DNA of 33,447 nucleotides, from contig CAZJWJ010000058.1 of assembly GCA_964549495.1 (NCBI GenBank), positions 1-33,447 of the forward strand, given 5' to 3'. The stretch comes from JACKBJ01 sp964549495. Its GTDB lineage: Bacteria; Chloroflexota; Anaerolineae; Epilineales; Epilineaceae. This document shows, in pieces, positions 7,537 to 16,930 of this stretch. The first letter of the stretch is position 1. Each line of letters opens with the position of its first letter. The position numbers were made by a program, and so were the translations under genes. The notes under the pieces were generated by a model, which saw nothing but the letters and a program-made list of their open reading frames with translations, did no database searches and was not told the origin of the DNA.

Positions 7537-8637
7537 TTAAATCGCCTGCTCGAGCGGCGGCGCGTCCATCACGTAGGCCGCGCGCTCCAAATCGAGGTGC
7601 ATCCGGCGCGGCAGGCTCTGCAGGCTGGCGCGCTGCTGCTGCCAGGAGCGGGGCATGCGGGCCGGGCCGGCCAGGCCGACGCCCATCAGCATCACCTGGG
7701 CCGCCTCCGGCAGACCGGGATCGGGTGCCGCGCCGACCAGGAGCCGGCAGTCCTCGGGCAGACGAGCCCGCAGCAAGTCGATGGCGTCCGCCGTGTCACC
7801 CAGCTCCAGGGACTGGTCACCCGAGACCTGGACCAGGACCGCGCGGGCATGCGACAGGGCGGCCATGTTCGACAGCGGGCTGGCCAGGGCGGCGCGCATG
7901 GCGCGCTGCGCCGGGCGCGGCCCGCGCCCGATGCCCAGCGACAGGCAGGCGTCGCCGGCATCGGCGAGGAGCGATTGGACCAGCGGCATGTCGACGTGGA
8001 TCCAGCCCTGGCGGCGGGTCATGCCCGAGAGGCCGGCCGCCGCCTGGCGGACCAGCTCGTCGCCGATGCGCAGGCAGAGGTCCAGCGGCTGATCCTGGCC
8101 GGTCAGCGACAGCAGGCGGTCGTTGTCCAGGGTGACGGTGCTGTCGCAGGCGGCGCGCAGCTCGGCCAGGGCGCGATCGGCGGCGGCGGCGCGGCGGCGC
8201 GACTCGAAGCGGAAGGGCATGATGCCGAAGCCCAAGACCACCGCGCCTTCCTGGCGCAGGCGCCGGGCCAGGGAGGGGGCGGCGCCACCGCCGGTGCCGC
8301 CGGCCAGGCCGGCGGCCAAGAGGACCAGGTCGGAACCCGCGCAGGCCCGCGCGAGGTCGTCCGCGGCGGCCTCGCCCGCCGCGCGGCCGAGGCTCGCGTC
8401 ACCCCCACATCCCAGGCCGCGGCTGCCGCCGTCGAGCAGGATGCGGGTGGCGCCGTCGACGGTCGACAGGGCTTGGGCGCTGCTGTCGGCCGCGACGAAG
8501 GCGAAGCCGGGCAGGCCGGCATCGCGCAGGCGCCGCAGGGCGCCCAGGCCGGCGCCGCCGACGCCCAGAAGGGTGTAGCGATCGCGGGGGAAGCATTGGA
8601 GGGTCGTGGGGGCCGGGCCCCGATCCGGGGCGGCCAT
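7537..8637 (-). CDS. Divergent FtsZ/tubulin-family GTPase
   Basis: A 366-residue FtsZ-like protein. Recognisable elements in order are: GVGGAGLGALRRL (25-37, nucleotide-binding loop 1); VAADSSAQAL (48-57, counterpart of NTDAQAL); LGCGGDASLGRAAGE (75-89); the tubulin signature GGTGGGAAP (113-121); IMPFRFESRRR (139-149); TLDNDRLLSL (169-178); GWIHVDMPLVQSLLADAG (211-228), the T7 loop region; and an FtsZ-like C-terminal subdomain with ASPLS. The T7 motif NxDxxD is HVDMPL here: the first Asp is kept (D216), while the Asn and second Asp are replaced by His and Leu. Hydrolysis is therefore probably slowed. The C-terminal FtsA/ZipA-binding peptide is missing and no division genes are nearby, so it is unlikely to be the housekeeping FtsZ. 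Its ATG overlaps the preceding stop as TGATG, implying translational coupling to the peptidase. Confidence 0.86.
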   Translation of the reverse strand: MAAPDRGPAPTTLQCFPRDRYTLLGVGGAGLGALRRLRDAGLPGFAFVAADSSAQALSTVDGATRILLDGGSRGLGCGGDASLGRAAGEAAADDLARACAGSDLVLLAAGLAGGTGGGAAPSLARRLRQEGAVVLGFGIMPFRFESRRRAAAADRALAELRAACDSTVTLDNDRLLSLTGQDQPLDLCLRIGDELVRQAAAGLSGMTRRQGWIHVDMPLVQSLLADAGDACLSLGIGRGPRPAQRAMRAALASPLSNMAALSHARAVLVQVSGDQSLELGDTADAIDLLRARLPEDCRLLVGAAPDPGLPEAAQVMLMGVGLAGPARMPRSWQQQRASLQSLPRRMHLDLERAAYVMDAPPLEQAI

Positions 8638-10319
8638 CAGCGCGACACCGTCAGCTTGCGGATGGTCCCGCGGGCATCGACCGTCACGTTGACCACCTCC
8701 TTGCAGGCCGTCCCTTCCTCGGTCGGCAGCGACTTCTTGAAGGTCACGATCATCGGCCCCTGGCTGGGGTCTTGGGCCAGGAGGCCGCTCTTGGCGTGCA
8801 CGCGGCGGGGCGCCGGCTGGGTGGACACGCCCACCTTGCCCGAACCGAACTCGGGCAGGAGCTTGGCCACCGCGCCGCGCACCTGTTCGACCAGCTGCGC
8901 GCGCCCCGCCGCATCCGACGGGGATGCCCCCGTCCGCGACGGGTCCGCCTGCGGCGGCCCGAGGAAATCGATGGCACGGGGCCGGGCCGGCTGGGTCCCC
9001 ACCCGTTCCGCCGGCCCGGCCCTCTCGACGGCTTTCCCGGCCCGTCCCGTCACGTCCGCGTCCTCAGCCCAGGTAGACGGCGTTTGGAAGACGAGGCTCG
9101 GGTCACCGTAGAGCACGAAGTTGTGCACGGCCTTCTCGTCCTCGGCATCGATGTAACCCTGGCGGGCCAGGGTCTCCGAGACCAGGCACCACTTGGCGTG
9201 GGCCAGGGCCTGGCCGGCAGGTGCGCCGGCAGCGATGGCCTCCCAGAAGCGGAAGGCGAGGAGATCGGCCGCTACGAGGCTGCCGTCCAGGCCCCCGTAG
9301 GCCACGCCGGTGGCGCCGACGAAGGCGCGACTGCCACCGGCCAGCTGCGTGAGCGCGATCGAATCGTGGACGGCGCGCCCGTGGATGTGGGCCCCGTAGC
9401 AGGCAGCGCTGAAGACCAGGCTGCCGGGGGCGTCTTCGAGATCTTCCGGCCGCAGGGCGACCGGAAAGCGTTCGTAGCCGGCGCGGAAGGAGGGGTCGCG
9501 CTGGCCGAACCAAGCCGGCGAGTCCTCCATGCCGTGCAGGTTGTAGTAGCGGAAGCGCGGCCCGTCGGCGCCGGGGCGGGGGGCGTCGGCCCGCGTCAAG
9601 GGCGGGCAGAGGCGCAGGCCGGCCGGCTGGCCGACCGCCGCGTAGACGCCGCGCGCGGAGCGCCGCCAGATGCTGGCCGAGTAGCCGAAGGCATCGCCGG
9701 AGAGGGGCAGCCTACGGCCCGCGGCCAGCTGGCGATGGGCCGCCGCCGCCTCGCGGATGCCCGAGAGCAGCAGCTCCAGTCCGCGGTCGGGCAGGCGGCC
9801 CACCGCGCGCACCGGCATCAGCGGCTCGTCGGCGTCGGCGGCGTAGATCTGATCCGAGCGCAGCGCGGCCTCGTCGTCCGGCGCCGGGTTGTCGGGCCGG
9901 TCGAAGGGCAGGATGCCGTCATCGCCCAGGATCAGGACGTAGCGCAGGGCCTCTTCGGTCCAGGTCATGCGCTCGGAGAGCTCGCGGACCAGCCGGGCCA
10001 CCTGGGCCGGCTGGCCGGTCTCGGCCGGCAGGACGCCGTAGCGGGCGAGCAGCGGGCTGTCGTCGACGTAGACCAGGCTGCCGGACAGCCCGCGGGCGGC
10101 CATGGCCTCGATCAGCTCGCCCACGGCGCGCTCGAAGGCGAAGACGCCCTCGGGCCCGTAGCGCTGCCAGAGCCGATGCCGACTGGAGAGCAGCATCACG
10201 GCCGTGGCCTGGTCGGGCGCGTCGGCGCTGGCCGACCACACCCGCTTGATGCGGTCCACGGAGCCGCCGAGGCGCGCGGTGCCGGGGAGGCGGAAGCGGG
10301 CGGGGCTGGAGATCTTCAT
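8637..10319 (-). CDS. Gingipain-type (C25/caspase-fold) cysteine peptidase, cytoplasmic
   Basis: A 560-residue protein. The core has YVLILGDDGILPFDRP, then SDQIYAADADEPLMPVRAVG and RLPDRG, resembling the C25 subdomain that ends in a GRLP strand. Catalytic His262 lies in YYNLHGMEDSPAW and Cys307 in VFSAACYGAH. Then come SIALTQLAGGSRAFVGATG and a terminal NFVLYGDPSLVF, also typical of C25. CHAT is the nearest alternative family in the same clan. No signal peptide or transmembrane helix is present, unlike secreted gingipains, so action inside the cell is expected. Residues from about 470 hold a Pro/Ala linker and the small C-terminal domain shared with the 74-residue protein. The ATG overlaps the STAND-TPR stop as ATGA and is preceded by GGAGGAGG. 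The next gene starts on the last base of its stop codon. Confidence 0.85.
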   Translation of the reverse strand: MKISSPARFRLPGTARLGGSVDRIKRVWSASADAPDQATAVMLLSSRHRLWQRYGPEGVFAFERAVGELIEAMAARGLSGSLVYVDDSPLLARYGVLPAETGQPAQVARLVRELSERMTWTEEALRYVLILGDDGILPFDRPDNPAPDDEAALRSDQIYAADADEPLMPVRAVGRLPDRGLELLLSGIREAAAAHRQLAAGRRLPLSGDAFGYSASIWRRSARGVYAAVGQPAGLRLCPPLTRADAPRPGADGPRFRYYNLHGMEDSPAWFGQRDPSFRAGYERFPVALRPEDLEDAPGSLVFSAACYGAHIHGRAVHDSIALTQLAGGSRAFVGATGVAYGGLDGSLVAADLLAFRFWEAIAAGAPAGQALAHAKWCLVSETLARQGYIDAEDEKAVHNFVLYGDPSLVFQTPSTWAEDADVTGRAGKAVERAGPAERVGTQPARPRAIDFLGPPQADPSRTGASPSDAAGRAQLVEQVRGAVAKLLPEFGSGKVGVSTQPAPRRVHAKSGLLAQDPSQGPMIVTFKKSLPTEEGTACKEVVNVTVDARGTIRKLTVSR

Positions 10320-13300
10320 CGGGCCTCCTCCTCGCCGCGCTCGCCGGCCGGCACGGCGCGCTCGACGAAGTGCATGGCGCTGGTGGCGGCGAATTGGGCG
10401 TAGGCGGTCTTGCTGGTGGGCGCCAGGCGCAGGGCCTCGCGGAAGAAGCGGGTGGCGCCCTCGTAGTCGCGCAAGCCCTTGTGGGCGAAGCCGGCCGCCA
10501 GGACCAGCTCCGGGTCCTCCGGCGACCGCTGCAGGGCGGCCTCGAAGGCCTCGCGGGCCCGGTCGGGCCGCTCGGCTTCCAGCCAGGCCTTGCCCAACTC
10601 GCGCCAGGGCTCGGGGTCGTCGGGCGCCGAGGCGGCGACGCGCTCGATGTGATGGCGGGCTCGATCGGGCATGTCGGCCGCCGCGCAGGCCCGCAGCAGG
10701 CGCAGGTCCGCGTCGGCCGGGGCCGGCTGGCAGCTCAGGGCCTGTTCGTAGGCCTGGATGGCATCGTCCAGGGCGCCGGCGTCGCGGTAGGCATCGCCCA
10801 GGGCCAGGAGCACGTCGCCCCGATCGGCGTCGATCTCCAAGGCCGTCTCCAGCTGCGCTTGGGCCGCGGCCGGATCGCCGGCGGCCTGCAGCACCCGCGC
10901 CAGCCAGAGCCGCAGCTCGGACTGCTCGGCCGGATCGGCCGTGCTGGCGATGGCGCGCTCCAGGGGCTGGCGGGCCGCATCGGGCCGGCCGGCCTCCAAG
11001 CAGAGCCGCGCCTGCAGGCGCGCCGCGCGTGGATGGCGGGGGTCGGCTGCCAGGACGGTGTCCAGGATGCCGCGGGCTGCCTCGCCGTCGCCCATGTCCA
11101 GGGCCAGCTCGGCTTCCTCCAGGTGGTGATCCGGGCGGCCGGGCTCGAGCTCGGCGGCGCGGGCGAAGCGCTCGCGGGCCTCGTCCGGCCGATCGGCATC
11201 GATCAGCGCGCGGCCCAGCTCGGCCTGCCAGTCGGCCCGCTCGGGCCCGAGGGCCAGGGCCCGGTCCAGGGCCTCCACGGCCGCCTCGGGCCGACCCGCA
11301 ACGCGGCAGACGCGGGCCCATGCGGCTTGGAGGCCGGCCGCCTTCGGCCAGCGCTCGACCGCCTCGCGCAAGAAGTCCAGCTCCGCCTCGCCCCGTCCCA
11401 GCGCCGCGGAGGACCGGCCGATGGCGGCGGCCAGCTCGGGACCGGGCGCCGCTTCGTAGGCCTTGCGATAGCCGTCCAGCGCCGCCTCCTGCTCGCCGAG
11501 CGCTTCGCGTGCCCGGCCCTCGAGCAAGTCCAGCTCGGCCTCGGCCTCGCCCAGGGCGCGGGCCATGCCCAGCGCCTCCAGCGCGCCGGCGGCCTCGCCG
11601 TCGATCAGGCGCGCCCAGCCGAGGATCTTCAGCGCCTCCGGCGCGCCATCCCGGTCGGCCGCCCGTTCGGCGGCGGCGCGGGCGGCCCGGACATCACCCG
11701 CCAAACCCTGCAAGCGGGCGATGAGCAGGTCGATCCCCTCCGCGTCGCCCGGCGCTTCGGCCCGGGCGCGCTCGAGACCGTCCAGTAGCGCCTCGAGCTC
11801 CGCGGCATCCGGTGCGAGCGGCGGTGCGAGCGGCGTGGCCAGCCGCGCCGCTTCCGGATCCAGCCTCCAAGCGGCCTGGACCAGGGCCCGCGCGCGATCG
11901 ACCGCCGAAGCGCTGGTCGACGCGGGCTCGACCGTCGGCGTCTCCGAATCGCTCTCGGAGGTGAAGTCCACATCGGCCCGGACGCTTCCTGCCGCGTCGT
12001 CGTCGAAGGCGGGCTCGGATGCGACCGCACCCGTGCTCGAATCCTCCGAGGGTGCCCGCTCGACCTCGACCGCGGTCGTATCGACCGGGTCCGGGAGGTC
12101 GCGGGTATCCTCGTCCGAGCGGGCCTCCTCGGCGCGCCTGGCTTCCTCGAGCCAGCGCGCGAAGCGCGGGTCCTCGGGTCGCAGGGCGAGGGCGCGTTCG
12201 AAGCTGCGCAGGGCGGCGGCCGAATCGCCCGCCGCCAGGAGCGTGCGGCCCAGGCTCAGCTGCGCCGTCGCATCCTCGCCGCGCAGGGCCAGGGCGCGCT
12301 CGCGCGCCGCGGCGGCCCGCTCGGCTTCGCCCAGGGCATCGAGGGCCATGGCCAGGATGCTATACCCCTCGGCGCTGTCGGATTCCAGGCGCAAGGCCGC
12401 CTCGATCGTCTCCAGCGCCCGCGCTGCGCGACCCGCGGCCAGAAGCAGGGCGCCCGTCATGCGCTGCAGGTCGGCCCGCCCGGGGGCCAAATCGACCGCC
12501 CGCTCGTAGCGTTCGAGGGCCGCCTGGGCCCGGCCCCGGGCCAGGAAGTGCTCGGCCAGGTCGGCTTGCGCATCGGCGCTCTCGGGTGCCAGCTCGGCGG
12601 CCCGGCGCAGCGATTCGAGGGCTTCGGGCCGGCCGGCGCGGGCCAGGCTGCGGCCCAGCGCCCGATGGTAGTCGGCCTCGCGCGGGGCCAACTCGACAGC
12701 GCGGCGGAAGGCGCGCCGGGCGGCCTCGTCCTCGCCGCGGCGGGCGTGGATGCGGCCCAGCTGGTAGCTGCTGTCGGCATCCTCGGGCGCCGCGACCAGG
12801 GCCTTGCGCAGGGCCGCGATGGCCGCATCCGGGTCCGTCTCGGCCAGATGCAGGGCCAGCGCGCGCTGGTAGCCCGGATGGTCGGGTCGGGCCGCGGCCG
12901 CCTTGGAGAAGGCCTCGCGGGCCTCGCGCATCCAGCCCTGGGCCTCGAAGGCCCGGCCGAGCTCGAACTGCAACTCGGGCCGATCCGGGTTGGCCGCGAT
13001 GCCCTCCTCCAGGGCGGCGATGGCCTCGTCGTGGCGGCCCAGCTGGCGCGCCAGACGCGCCTGGGCCTGGCGGTGACGCGGCAGCTCCGGCGCCAGCGTG
13101 GCCGCGCTGCGCAGGGCGGTCAGCGCGGCCTCCAGCAGGCCGGCCGCCTCGTAGGCCTCGCCGAGGGCGGCAAAGGCCTCGGGCCAGTCGGGACGGGCCG
13201 TCATGGCCCGCCTTGCGGCTTCGATGGCGCGATCGCCGCGGCCCAGCCGGAGGGCCAGGCGGCTCCAGCGCAGCAGGGTCGAGGGCCGCATGGCCTCGTC

Positions 13301-16300
13301 ATCGGCCGCCGCCTCGTAGGCCGAAGCGGCCGCCTCGTCACGGCCCAGGGCTTCGTAGGCGCGCCCCAGCCCGACCAGGATGGGACCGGCATCGCCCAGG
13401 CGCTGGCGGGCGGCCTCCAGCCGCTCGACGGCCGCCGGCAGCTGGCCGGCCCGCCGCAGAGCCTCGGCCGAAGCCGCGATCAGATCCGCGTCATCGGGAT
13501 GGGTCTCCAAGGTCCGCTCGTACTCCTCGGCCGCCAGCTGCCAGGCGCCGCTGCTGCCGTGCAGCTCGGCCAGGCGGCGGCTGAGCTCCGCGTCCGGCGC
13601 CTGCTCGGCCACGGACTCCAGGATCTGCCGGGCGGTCTCCGGATCCGCCTCCGCGCTCAGCTCGGCCAGGCGCAGGCCGTAGGATGGCTCGTCGGGCTCG
13701 AGCTGCATGGCGCGTCGATAGGCGACCCGAGCCGCCTCCGGATCGCCGGCCGCCGCTTCGAGCTCGGCCTTGATGGCGAAGAGGTCTGCCCGGTCGGGGG
13801 CCAGGCCGATGGCCGCGTCGGCCGCGGCCCGGGCCTCGTTGGGCCGGTCCAGGGCCCGCGCCACGCCGACCAGCTCGGCCAGATAGTCGGCCTCGCCGGG
13901 CGCCAGGCGCGTCGCGCGGCGCAGGACGCCCAGGGCGCGCTCGGGGTCGCCGGCGGCCTGCAGCGCCCGACCCAACTCGAACCAGGCCGGCGCCTCGCCG
14001 GGCGCCAGCTCGGCGGCGCGCTCCAGATGTCGGGCCGCCTCCTCGGGCCGACCCAGGCGCTGGCAGAGCCGCGCGACGCGGCTTCGCAGCTCCGGGTCCT
14101 CGGGCGAGAGCTCGACCGCCTCGAGCAAGGCCGCCAGGGCGGCCTGGTCATCGCCGCCCTCCTCCTGCATACGGGCCAGGCGCTCGAGGGCCGACGGGCT
14201 CTGCGGATCGAGCCGGATGGCCTGCTCGCTGGCCTGGGCGGTGCCCGGCGCGTCGCCCAGCTCTTCGTAGGCGCGGGCCATGCCCTGCCGGGGCTCGGCG
14301 GCCTCGGGGGCCTTCTCCGAGGCGCTGACGAAGGCCGACAGGGCTTGTCGGTACTCGCCGCGGGCCTCGTGCACCCGGCCCAATTCGGAGAGGGCCCGGG
14401 TGCTGGCCGGCGCCATGGAGGCCGCGCGTTGGGCATGGCCCAGGGCCTCGTCCAGGACGCCCGAGCCGCGCAGCAGCTCGGCCAGCCCGAGGCGGTCGGC
14501 CGGCCAGGCATCGTCCATCGAGATGGCGGTGCGCAGCGTTTCGATGGCCGCCTCGGCATCGCCGGACTGCGCCAGGGCCATGCCCAGATCGGCCACCGGG
14601 CCGGGGGCTTCCGGCGCCAGGGCGCAGGCCCGCTCGAGCACCTCGACCGCCTCGGCGGCCTGGCCCATCGAGAGCAGGGCGCGGCCCAGGTGGCGCTGGT
14701 AGGACATGGCCTCCGGCACCAGGGCCACCGCGCGGCGGTAGGCGCGAACGGCGGCCGGCCAGCGGCCCAATTCGCCCAGCACCTGGCCCAGGGCGTCGTG
14801 CCAGGCGGCCTCGGTGGGCGCCGCGTTGGCCGCGCGCTGCATGGCCTCGGCCGCCGCCTCCAGGTCGCCCAGCTCGGCCAGCAGCTCGCCGGCGGTCTGG
14901 GCGTATTCGGGCTGGCGCGGGGCCAGCTCGCGGGCCGTCTCCAGGGCCGACAGGGCCTCCTCGATCCAGCCCCGGGCGCGGTAGGCATCGGCCAGGCGCG
15001 CCTCGATCTCGGCCTGGCCCGGCGCCGCCTCGCGGGCGCGCTGCAGGTGCTCGATGGCCTCCGCCGCGCGGTCCAGGGCGATCAGGGTCCGGCCGTAATG
15101 GTAGAGGTAGCGGGCGCGGTCCGGATCGCTGGCCAAGGCCCGCTCGAAGGCCTCGAGGGCCGCCTGGTGATCGCCGGCCTCGCTGGCCAACAGGCCTTCC
15201 TCGAAGACCAGGTCGCCCTCGGTGCGCCCCAGGGCCTCGCGGGCCCGCTGCAGGGCCTGGCGGGCGCCGGGCAAATCGCGCCGGCCGCGCAGGGCCAGAC
15301 CGCGGTTGCGCGCGCCGACGAAGTCGCGCAGCCAACCGCCGATGGGCGGCGGCGCGTCGACGTCGGGGCGGTCGAAGATGCGCGGGGACTCCTCGCGCCG
15401 ACGATCGACGTCCGACGAAGCGCCGAGCGGTCCCGCCGGATCGGTCGCGGTTCGCGGCGCGTCCGAATCCGCGCTCGGCCGAGCGAAGATCGATGGCCTC
15501 GATCCATCCTCGGCCCCTGGCAGCTCGATCGAATCGGTGTCGCGGCGCTCCAGGGCGGCGCGGCTGGCGATGTCGGCCGCCTCGCTGGCGCCGCGGCGGC
15601 GAAGGGCCTCGGCCAGCTGGTAGAGCAGCGGGCCGGCCGACTCGGCCGCCCGCTCGCAGAGCCGGTCGACCACCGCCCGCGGGCCGCGGGCGCCGGCCGG
15701 CGCAGCGGGGGCCGCGGCCAGCAGGCAGTCGGCCACCATCTCGGCACCCGACTCCAGCGCCAGGAGGCCGTCCAGGAAGCGTTCCGGTTCCTCGCTCAGG
15801 GCATAGATCTCGGCCAAGAGCGACGAGCGGTCGGCCGGCTCCAGGGGGTCGAGCTGATCGACCAGGCCGGCCGGATGCGCGCTGCGGGGCGCCAGGGCGC
15901 CGGCGGCCAGGTGGCGCTCGAGCATGGGCTCGACGAAGGCCAGTGCCGGGCCATGGGGCTCGACCGCCCCGCAGCGGATCATGTCGTCGCGGGTCACGCC
16001 CAGGCCCATCGCCACCGTGTCGACCTCGAGCAGCGGGCCGCCGCCCAGACCGCCCACCGCCACGTCGCGCAGGGCGCCGACCTGGGCCCGCCGCTCCGAC
16101 TCCGGCAGGCGATCCAAGAGCTCGGCCAGGAGCTCCTGCATGACGCCCCGGCGCTGCCAGCGCTCCGGGGCCTGGCTGCGGGTCAGGCGCAGGAAGGCCT
16201 GCAGCATGCGCGGCCTGCGCAGGGCATCGGCCAGTTCGGGATCGTGCTCGACCCAGCGCCGCGCGGCGCGGGCGGCGTCGCCCGGCAAGGCGCGGGTCAG

Positions 16301-16897
16301 GGCCAGGGCGACGGTCTCGGCCGGCAGGGGCGCCAACTCGACGGTCGGCAGGCCCTCGAGCCAGGCGCGGTAGTTCGACCAGTCGGCGCTGCGGCAGGCC
16401 ACCAGCACGCGCGGGCCGGCTTGGCCGCCGGCGCGCACCAAGAGCTCCAGCCCCTCCAGCAGGTAGACGTCGGTGGCCCGATCCAGGTTGTCCAAGAGCA
16501 GGGTCACCGGCGCCAGGCCGGAGAGCGAGCGGCCGGCCTGGCCGCGCTCGGCCAGGAGGCGCGCGGCCAGCTCCTCGATGCCCTCGCCGGGCCGCGCCAG
16601 GGCCAGGTCCAGGTAGATCGGCAGGCGGCCCTCGCCGCGCCGCGCCGCGCGGGCCAGCTCCAGCTCGGCCATGCGCAAGAGGGCGGTCTTGCCGGAGCCG
16701 GGCCGGCCGACCAGGACGCGATGGTCATCGGCCATCAGGGCCGTGAGGGCATCCTCCCGGGCGGCGGTCGGCAGGGGCAGGTAGGCCTCGGCCCGCGCAA
16801 GGGCCTCGGGATCCTCGGCGATGCGGGTGAGCAGATCTTGGCGGGCCGCGTTGCGGCTTCGGGCCATGGATCGGGGGTCGGCTTCCGGATTGGGCAT
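10316..16897 (-). CDS. STAND-like ATPase fused to a giant TPR array
   Basis: A 2193-residue protein. The N-terminal domain has a Walker A GRPGSGKT (64-71), a Walker B VTLLLDNLD (131-139) and a sensor strand VLVACRS near 170. A winged-helix-like region extends to about 450. This order fits the NACHT/STAND class, ATP-driven switches that oligomerise when the repeat domain binds a trigger. An Asp/Ser-rich linker (about 450-530) is followed by roughly 30 TPRs (ELGRALQAAGDPERALGVLR and many similar). A second acidic linker (about 1590-1665) and roughly a dozen more TPRs complete the chain. It has no membrane segment and no DNA-binding domain. AAGGAG lies 8 nt before the ATG. It is 33 nt downstream of the membrane-protein gene and overlaps the peptidase start by 4 bp (ATGA). 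It is likely the sensor or scaffold of the module. Confidence 0.88.
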   Translation of the reverse strand: MPNPEADPRSMARSRNAARQDLLTRIAEDPEALARAEAYLPLPTAAREDALTALMADDHRVLVGRPGSGKTALLRMAELELARAARRGEGRLPIYLDLALARPGEGIEELAARLLAERGQAGRSLSGLAPVTLLLDNLDRATDVYLLEGLELLVRAGGQAGPRVLVACRSADWSNYRAWLEGLPTVELAPLPAETVALALTRALPGDAARAARRWVEHDPELADALRRPRMLQAFLRLTRSQAPERWQRRGVMQELLAELLDRLPESERRAQVGALRDVAVGGLGGGPLLEVDTVAMGLGVTRDDMIRCGAVEPHGPALAFVEPMLERHLAAGALAPRSAHPAGLVDQLDPLEPADRSSLLAEIYALSEEPERFLDGLLALESGAEMVADCLLAAAPAAPAGARGPRAVVDRLCERAAESAGPLLYQLAEALRRRGASEAADIASRAALERRDTDSIELPGAEDGSRPSIFARPSADSDAPRTATDPAGPLGASSDVDRRREESPRIFDRPDVDAPPPIGGWLRDFVGARNRGLALRGRRDLPGARQALQRAREALGRTEGDLVFEEGLLASEAGDHQAALEAFERALASDPDRARYLYHYGRTLIALDRAAEAIEHLQRAREAAPGQAEIEARLADAYRARGWIEEALSALETARELAPRQPEYAQTAGELLAELGDLEAAAEAMQRAANAAPTEAAWHDALGQVLGELGRWPAAVRAYRRAVALVPEAMSYQRHLGRALLSMGQAAEAVEVLERACALAPEAPGPVADLGMALAQSGDAEAAIETLRTAISMDDAWPADRLGLAELLRGSGVLDEALGHAQRAASMAPASTRALSELGRVHEARGEYRQALSAFVSASEKAPEAAEPRQGMARAYEELGDAPGTAQASEQAIRLDPQSPSALERLARMQEEGGDDQAALAALLEAVELSPEDPELRSRVARLCQRLGRPEEAARHLERAAELAPGEAPAWFELGRALQAAGDPERALGVLRRATRLAPGEADYLAELVGVARALDRPNEARAAADAAIGLAPDRADLFAIKAELEAAAGDPEAARVAYRRAMQLEPDEPSYGLRLAELSAEADPETARQILESVAEQAPDAELSRRLAELHGSSGAWQLAAEEYERTLETHPDDADLIAASAEALRRAGQLPAAVERLEAARQRLGDAGPILVGLGRAYEALGRDEAAASAYEAAADDEAMRPSTLLRWSRLALRLGRGDRAIEAARRAMTARPDWPEAFAALGEAYEAAGLLEAALTALRSAATLAPELPRHRQAQARLARQLGRHDEAIAALEEGIAANPDRPELQFELGRAFEAQGWMREAREAFSKAAAARPDHPGYQRALALHLAETDPDAAIAALRKALVAAPEDADSSYQLGRIHARRGEDEAARRAFRRAVELAPREADYHRALGRSLARAGRPEALESLRRAAELAPESADAQADLAEHFLARGRAQAALERYERAVDLAPGRADLQRMTGALLLAAGRAARALETIEAALRLESDSAEGYSILAMALDALGEAERAAAARERALALRGEDATAQLSLGRTLLAAGDSAAALRSFERALALRPEDPRFARWLEEARRAEEARSDEDTRDLPDPVDTTAVEVERAPSEDSSTGAVASEPAFDDDAAGSVRADVDFTSESDSETPTVEPASTSASAVDRARALVQAAWRLDPEAARLATPLAPPLAPDAAELEALLDGLERARAEAPGDAEGIDLLIARLQGLAGDVRAARAAAERAADRDGAPEALKILGWARLIDGEAAGALEALGMARALGEAEAELDLLEGRAREALGEQEAALDGYRKAYEAAPGPELAAAIGRSSAALGRGEAELDFLREAVERWPKAAGLQAAWARVCRVAGRPEAAVEALDRALALGPERADWQAELGRALIDADRPDEARERFARAAELEPGRPDHHLEEAELALDMGDGEAARGILDTVLAADPRHPRAARLQARLCLEAGRPDAARQPLERAIASTADPAEQSELRLWLARVLQAAGDPAAAQAQLETALEIDADRGDVLLALGDAYRDAGALDDAIQAYEQALSCQPAPADADLRLLRACAAADMPDRARHHIERVAASAPDDPEPWRELGKAWLEAERPDRAREAFEAALQRSPEDPELVLAAGFAHKGLRDYEGATRFFREALRLAPTSKTAYAQFAATSAMHFVERAVPAGERGEEEAR

Positions 16898-16930
16898 TCC
16901 GTAGCTCCTTGGCGGGGGGAAGGCGCGGCG

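Noticed and set aside
7537..8637. Housekeeping ftsZ
   Set aside because: There are no ftsA, ftsQ or mur neighbours, the T7 loop is altered and the C-terminal division peptide is missing.
7477..9111. A 544-codon plus-strand frame opposite the FtsZ-like and peptidase genes
   Set aside because: The minus strand has unmistakable GTPase motifs; the plus frame shows only GC-driven composition.
10316..16897. A LuxR/MalT or AfsR/SARP-type ATPase-TPR transcription regulator
   Set aside because: No DNA-binding domain is visible at either end. The N-terminus begins directly with the ATPase and the C-terminus is TPR.
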